This document shows, one piece after another, positions 4,930 to 9,021 of a stretch of DNA of 9,021 nucleotides. Below the pieces are notes generated by a model. The model ran no database searches and was not told the origin of the DNA. It saw only the letters and a list, made by a program, of their open reading frames with translations. A program made the translations under genes and the position numbers. Each line of letters opens with the position of its first letter. Position 1 is the first letter of the stretch. Source of the DNA: Spirochaetia bacterium UBA5550 (lineage in GTDB: Bacteria > Spirochaetota > UBA4802 > UBA5550); contig DINC01000364.1 of assembly GCA_002425885.1 (NCBI GenBank), forward strand, positions 1-9,021, written 5' to 3'.

Positions 4930-7227
4930 TTATTCAGTTCTATAAACTGAGCGGTATTGAATCATAAATTTTTTGGTACGGAATATGTAATCCCGTGTTT
5001 CCTGGAACGGTGTGAATTCAGATATATAGTCCAGATCTTTGTCTTTAAATCTCTTAAGCCAGATATCGACATTTCCGGCTCCTGCATTATATCCTGCAAC
5101 CATCAGCTCAATCTGCCCTTTGTAATACCTTTGGAGCCATGCGATATAGTGTGCGCCGAATTTAACTGACGTACATGGATCTTTAAGATCGTAAGAGGCA
5201 ATGCTTAGTTCCTTTGCTATCCCTCTGGCTGTGGCGGGCATAAGCTGCATCAGTCCGGTTGCGCCCACAGGTGAGACAGCAGTTACATTAAAGTTTGATT
5301 CAGCCTTCATCATGGCAAGGACAACTTCCGGTTTCACCCTGTTTTTCCGGCTTTCATCATCCACGCAATTACTGAAAGAATATGGGTAGAGAGACATGGC
5401 AAATTCCGGCGAGAGTAATGCAAGATTTTCCCGGACATTCATTGCATCAAGAAGTTTAAATGCGTAGTATGTACTGTAGTTATAATTACCGTATTTTACT
5501 GAGAGCCGGGACATGGCAAGGGCTATGTCTGTCTTTACATCCGAATCATTTTCAGGAATAATCTGCAGCTCCCTGTTTATTGATTCAATATCACCGGCGG
5601 CAAAGTAACGGTCCAGGTTGGTAAGTGCTTTTCTGTATTCACTTTTAAATGTGCCTTCAGTAAAAAATCTGTTAAAGGATTCGTATTGTGATGTCAGATC
5701 ACTGTCCAGGCCGGAGACCCGGCTGCTCCATGAGCCGCTATATCCCTCTTTCATAAACAGCATTGTGTGATAGAGGTGCATCAGGCTGTTGTCTCCATCC
5801 TTTTTTGCTTTTTCATACAATGAGTTTAATATAGCTATATCGGTTTTATCAGCGACTTCGGAGAGAAGTGATAATGTATGAACAGACTCCGGATTATGAA
5901 GAGCAAGATCCCTGAGGAGTTTTATTCTGTCTGCTTCAGAAACATTTTTCTTCATGTTTTCAATTTTAAAAAGCCAGTATCTGCAGTTCCCTGTATATGG
6001 ACTTGCAGGGAACTTTTTTATCCCCTGGCTGAAGTATGTGGAAGCTGCTGAATAGCTGCCTGCTTTCAGCCAGTATCTCCCCATGAGCCATGTGAACCTT
6101 GCGCTCTGGCTGCTGTCAGGGAAGAGTTTTCTGTATATCTCCATATATTTAATAAGGAGAGGGTTGTTTCTCTCCTCGTAATAAAAAGAGAGGCGTGTCA
6201 GTACTCTGTCAGCAATATCTTTGTCGGATGTATCAGCTATTTTTGCATAAACCTGCACTGCGGCATATTTATTTCCGTTGTCCCATAGTTCATTCGCGTG
6301 CGCAAGTGCAAACTCAGCGTATTCAGGTTTATTCTCGAATGATTTCAGAAATTTTACAGATTCAGTATATTTTTTCCGTGTAAGTATTTTCAGGTATAGA
6401 AGTGAGGCATCATGATTATCACCTTTTCTGACAATGTCTTCGATGAATTTTTCTGCTGCATCATAGTTCTTTGCACTGAAGAGAGACCCGGCCACAGCAA
6501 TCCTGCTTCCGGCATCATTGATCTTAACATTTTTGGATTGTAAAAGATATATAATCCTTTTTGCAGCGATATCATCATGCCATCCGTTTTTTGTCAGTGT
6601 GGTGATTGCGGTATAAGCGGATACCGCGTCATTAAGTTTTCCGGATGATTCATAAACCGAACCGAGCTTCATGTAGATGTCCGCAACAGAACTGTTGTCG
6701 GAATATTTTTTTGAAATTGAGATCAGTTCTTTTTCCGCTTCACTGTTTCTGTTAAGTTTCTGAAGTGAACGGGCTTTAAGTGTCATGGCGTCACGGTACA
6801 GGGCAGAACCGTCATCTTTGATTAATGACGTGAATTTAACCACGTATTCATGTTCGTTATACTGGTAGAATATGGATGCTATCTCATAAACGGAATCGTT
6901 ATAATAAGGACTTTTTGATGAATAGGAGTCGAGAAAAGCAAAAACAGGGTGAGGGAAAAGTCTCAGAGAAAAATTATATTTTGAAGTAAAACAGCTGTTT
7001 GCATAATAGAGTATCGCTGTTTTAAGCTCTTTCTTTTTTGCATATGCCTTTGCAAGGAGATAATTGTTATAATAGTTCTCCCCCTGTTTTTCAACTCCTG
7101 CTATTATTCCGTCAGGTGATGTGAAAAAGGGATTGAAGTTAATTTTATAATCAGTCTGTTTCCCGCTGCATGATGCTGCTGCCATAATAAGAGCAGCCAG
7201 TGCGGTTATTAATGTTCTTTTTATCAT
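4930..7227 (-). CDS. slt: Lipoprotein soluble-type lytic murein transglycosylase with TPR-like N-terminus
   Basis: The 765-residue protein is a GH23-type lytic transglycosylase, which cuts peptidoglycan glycan strands to leave 1,6-anhydromuramic ends. The C-terminal SLT domain covers about 625-765. It has the catalytic Glu643 in KAESNF, then SPVGATGLMQLMP (about 652-664), AGYNAGAGN (711-719) and the FQETRDYIFRTKKF segment that is typical of Slt70-like enzymes. The first 20 residues are a lipoprotein signal with lipobox AASC and Cys20, so it should be membrane-anchored. Between them lie about 600 residues of helical, TPR-like repeats, for example DIYMKLGSVYESSGKLNDAVSAY around 183-205 and KYAAVQVYAKIAD; this parallels the superhelical ring of Slt70. 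ATG 7227 overlaps the upstream TGA by one base (TGATG), with AAGGT seven bases before it. The family is secure; exact subfamily and partners are inferred. Confidence 0.94.
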   Translation of the reverse strand: MIKRTLITALAALIMAAASCSGKQTDYKINFNPFFTSPDGIIAGVEKQGENYYNNYLLAKAYAKKKELKTAILYYANSCFTSKYNFSLRLFPHPVFAFLDSYSSKSPYYNDSVYEIASIFYQYNEHEYVVKFTSLIKDDGSALYRDAMTLKARSLQKLNRNSEAEKELISISKKYSDNSSVADIYMKLGSVYESSGKLNDAVSAYTAITTLTKNGWHDDIAAKRIIYLLQSKNVKINDAGSRIAVAGSLFSAKNYDAAEKFIEDIVRKGDNHDASLLYLKILTRKKYTESVKFLKSFENKPEYAEFALAHANELWDNGNKYAAVQVYAKIADTSDKDIADRVLTRLSFYYEERNNPLLIKYMEIYRKLFPDSSQSARFTWLMGRYWLKAGSYSAASTYFSQGIKKFPASPYTGNCRYWLFKIENMKKNVSEADRIKLLRDLALHNPESVHTLSLLSEVADKTDIAILNSLYEKAKKDGDNSLMHLYHTMLFMKEGYSGSWSSRVSGLDSDLTSQYESFNRFFTEGTFKSEYRKALTNLDRYFAAGDIESINRELQIIPENDSDVKTDIALAMSRLSVKYGNYNYSTYYAFKLLDAMNVRENLALLSPEFAMSLYPYSFSNCVDDESRKNRVKPEVVLAMMKAESNFNVTAVSPVGATGLMQLMPATARGIAKELSIASYDLKDPCTSVKFGAHYIAWLQRYYKGQIELMVAGYNAGAGNVDIWLKRFKDKDLDYISEFTPFQETRDYIFRTKKFMIQYRSVYRTE

Positions 7228-8018
7228 CAGTTTACCTTCGAGTAATCCTGGTATTCAGGGAGTTTTTCAAGTTCAGGGTTTGCTGATATTACCTGGTATA
7301 TTGAAGTATCGCTCTTATAGAAATTATCCATATGCACTTTCATGTAACGTTCCTTCATGTCCGGCAGATATTCTGCTATAAGTTCTTCAACAGTTTCATA
7401 TTTATTAAAATTTATTCTCCCTTTTTTTTCAGGAGGGAGGCGCTTTTCAATTATTGCGATTATAGCGTATCTCTTTGCATATTTCGCATTTTTAATGGCC
7501 TTAACATATTCATAAAGCCTGATTGAGTAGTTTGTCGGCGGGAGATTATCCGACATCATTGAAACAGTTTTTGCCCACTTGGCTGATCTGTATCCTAATG
7601 ACATATATTTTTTTGCCCTGGAGTCTCCAGTATTCATAATTTCCGGGGCTGTTTCATTAAGCATGGTCATTGCCTCTTTTACATCTCTTTCAATAATCTT
7701 TTTAAAAAGATTAATAAGAATATTCTGTGTCTTCTTTATCTCAACAAGAGATGTGTTGAAGGAGAATTTCAGAAAAAGAGTTCTTGAAAGGATATCACGC
7801 CGGATGGCTTCAATATACATCTCCCTCTCCTCTTCAATGTTTTTGTTGGAGATGGATGGATCAATAAAATGGAAAAAGTAACTGCTGTCTTTAAGGCTCC
7901 TCTCCGCATGCCGCTGGCTTCCTGCATACTGGCTCGATTTTGTTCTCTGTGAATAGGCGGGATTGATTATAACAGCAAGGATCAGCAGAGAGCAAAGTAT
8001 TCTTTTTTTAAAGGTCAA
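7227..8018 (-). CDS. Secreted helical protein of unknown function (TTG start), paralogue of the protein at 2663-3427
   Basis: I do not recognise a named family. Starting at TTG 8018 the product has 263 residues and begins with a clear signal peptide (MTFKKRILCSLLILAVIINP, then AYS before Gln24). The mature part is basic and largely helical. It aligns with the other secreted protein of this window in three blocks: Glu93-Ile to Tyr138 (a constant offset of 25 residues), Arg167-Leu168 followed 26 residues later by LPPEKK (194-199), and DMKERYMK to Asp231-Asn232. The frame stays open up to an ATG at 8135, but that start would overlap the upstream MBL gene by 128 bases and bury the signal peptide. 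TTG 8018 has GGGAGGGG seven bases upstream and reduces the overlap to 11 bases. Its stop overlaps the slt start by one base, so it is probably made together with the transglycosylase. A periplasmic accessory role is an inference from context only. Confidence 0.8.
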   Translation of the reverse strand: MTFKKRILCSLLILAVIINPAYSQRTKSSQYAGSQRHAERSLKDSSYFFHFIDPSISNKNIEEEREMYIEAIRRDILSRTLFLKFSFNTSLVEIKKTQNILINLFKKIIERDVKEAMTMLNETAPEIMNTGDSRAKKYMSLGYRSAKWAKTVSMMSDNLPPTNYSIRLYEYVKAIKNAKYAKRYAIIAIIEKRLPPEKKGRINFNKYETVEELIAEYLPDMKERYMKVHMDNFYKSDTSIYQVISANPELEKLPEYQDYSKVN

Positions 8019-8964
8019 AAACCATCCCCTCCCTGCCCAGTAAAATCTCTGTATTAACATCTGCCATATGTTCCGCGTGTTCAACAGCCAGAAGATAGTT
8101 TTCCTGGAGTATGTCATCAGAGTAGGCCGGTTCATGGTGAGTCATTACAAGTTTTTTCACATTCCAGTTTATGGAGCAGTTCACGGCCATTGTATAGCTT
8201 GTATGCCCCCAGTCAACTTTGAGAAAAGCTTCATCAAGTGTATATTGTGAGTCAAGAATCAGCAGATCAGCATTCAGGAAGAAGTTTTTGTCGCCGGCTT
8301 TTTCAATTGCCTCACCGGTGAACTCTGTATCTGTGGCGAATATAAAGATCTTTCCGTTCTGTTCAAATTTATAGGCAAAACATCCCTGCGGGTGTTTGAG
8401 CGGATGTATGCTGAGCTTAAGATCATCCTCGAGCATGATAGGCTCATGTGCTGCTTTATCTATAAGTATATAATTTTTTTCAGAGGCTGTTCCTTCAAAT
8501 GTTGCAGGGAAGAACGGTGAGGACATCTGCCGCTCCAGTATCTCCTTCTGGTTTTTATAAGGGCTGTAGAAGTTCAGAACATTTCCCGGTACATATATCG
8601 GCCTGAAAAAAGGGAGCCCCTGTATATGATCCCAGTGGTTGTGGGTGATCATTATATTCAGTACACCTTTACCCTTCGCGCAATCACTCTCCATGAGATC
8701 ATTGCCGAGACGCCTGACACCTGTACCGCAGTCAATTATATAGAGCTTTCCCGATGAGGATTTTACTGTTACACAGGTTGTGTCCCCTCCGAAAACATAT
8801 CTGAGTTCGTCAGGAAGGGACTGCATGAAGGAATCGAGATCATCAGTTTCTGTAATCCTTTTACTTGCAGCAATTTCAAGTATGCGTCGGAGCTTCCCTG
8901 TATATTCCTGATTGTTCAAAGGTGACGGGAGAGAACCTCTTACTCCCCAGAGTTTTATCTGCAT
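8008..8964 (-). CDS. MBL-fold metallo-hydrolase
   Basis: The 318-residue protein has a full set of metallo-beta-lactamase-fold metal ligands: THNHWDH with His108, His110, Asp112 and His113; His191 in KHPQG; Asp212 in ATDTEF; and a histidine in THHEP (276/277). WGHTSY (252-257) is also typical of the group. The beginning MQIKLWGVRGS and the FGGDTTCV segment (58-65) match the RNase Z/phosphodiesterase-like branch of MBL proteins, so a phosphodiester or nucleotide substrate is likely but not proven. No signal peptide or membrane segment is visible, so it should be cytoplasmic. Between GVRGS and FGGDT there is an insert of about 45 residues, longer than in short family members. It is the first gene of the minus-strand operon and overlaps the next gene by 11 bases. 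The only Shine-Dalgarno-like sequence, AGGGAG, lies about 12 bases upstream of the ATG, rather far. Confidence 0.88.
   Translation of the reverse strand: MQIKLWGVRGSLPSPLNNQEYTGKLRRILEIAASKRITETDDLDSFMQSLPDELRYVFGGDTTCVTVKSSSGKLYIIDCGTGVRRLGNDLMESDCAKGKGVLNIMITHNHWDHIQGLPFFRPIYVPGNVLNFYSPYKNQKEILERQMSSPFFPATFEGTASEKNYILIDKAAHEPIMLEDDLKLSIHPLKHPQGCFAYKFEQNGKIFIFATDTEFTGEAIEKAGDKNFFLNADLLILDSQYTLDEAFLKVDWGHTSYTMAVNCSINWNVKKLVMTHHEPAYSDDILQENYLLAVEHAEHMADVNTEILLGREGMVFDL
8026..8033 (-). promoter_or_regulatory. Strong Shine-Dalgarno site inside the end of the MBL gene
   Basis: On the minus strand GGGAGGGG lies seven bases before TTG 8018, within the last codons of the MBL hydrolase gene. It is the best ribosome binding site in the operon and supports a TTG start for the secreted protein. 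Confidence 0.7.
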
Positions 8965-9021
8965 TTTTTTATATAACTCCCTATTTTAACTGTATGAAAT
9001 GTTAATTAAATAAGAAATTTT

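Larger units (their letters stand above)
3428..8964 (-). other. Probable five-gene envelope operon
   Basis: MBL hydrolase, secreted helical protein, Slt, FecR-like protein and HEAT lipoprotein are read in this order on the minus strand, with junctions of -11, -1, +9 and +8 bases. No terminator-like hairpin was seen between them. The promoter presumably lies at or beyond 8965-9021, where I could not define convincing -35 and -10 elements. Four of the five products are exported. Confidence 0.75.

Noticed and set aside
7579..7881. Open frame of 100 codons on the + strand inside the secreted-protein gene
   Set aside because: The hydrophobic translation is what antisense reading of a charged helical protein gives; there is no independent support.
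8965..9021. Promoter for the five-gene operon
   Set aside because: The sequence is AT-rich with a possible TAAAAT (8989-8984 on the - strand) but I found no properly spaced -35 partner, and the window ends here.

Overview
The window looks like a chromosomal stretch from a diderm bacterium. At least two proteins carry lipoprotein signals, several others carry Sec signal peptides, and there is a peptidoglycan-cleaving transglycosylase. By eye the DNA is moderately AT-rich. The style of the proteins (a long MBL-fold hydrolase starting MQIKLWGVRGS with an extended loop, a lipoprotein Slt, FecR-like and HEAT-repeat envelope proteins) makes me think of Spirochaetota, but this is an impression and not proven. 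I see no tRNA, rRNA, CRISPR array, insertion sequence or phage gene.

Left part (1-2566): ribosomal protein L25/Ctc (23-634, +) is followed by a peptidyl-tRNA hydrolase family gene (749-1384, +, TTG start). This is the familiar L25-pth pairing, but the Pth-like protein has lost the catalytic histidine and other active-site residues. It faces a membrane CDP-alcohol phosphatidyltransferase (1394-2527, -) that carries a shrunken nucleotidyltransferase-like N-terminus. The two genes converge on a perfect 13-bp inverted repeat that contains both stop codons and should act as a two-way terminator.

Middle (2528-3427): a short divergent promoter region separates the phosphatidyltransferase from a secreted, mostly helical protein of unknown function (2663-3427, +). 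The stop codon of the secreted gene abuts that of the operon coming from the right.

Right part (3428-8964, all -): a tight five-gene run, read in the order MBL-fold hydrolase, secreted helical protein, lipoprotein lytic transglycosylase with a repeat-rich N-terminus, FecR-domain periplasmic protein, HEAT-repeat lipoprotein. Junctions are an 11-base overlap, a 1-base overlap, a 9-base gap and an 8-base gap, so they are probably co-transcribed and translationally coupled. Four of the five products are predicted to leave the cytoplasm, which suggests an envelope or peptidoglycan module. The second gene of this operon appears to be a distant paralogue of the secreted protein at 2663-3427, so two members of an unnamed family bracket the slt-fecR-HEAT block.

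Main points for a second look: the catalytically degenerate Pth at the normal pth locus; the unnamed secreted family present twice; the uncharacterised envelope operon; and the phosphatidyltransferase with a vestigial nucleotidyltransferase domain.
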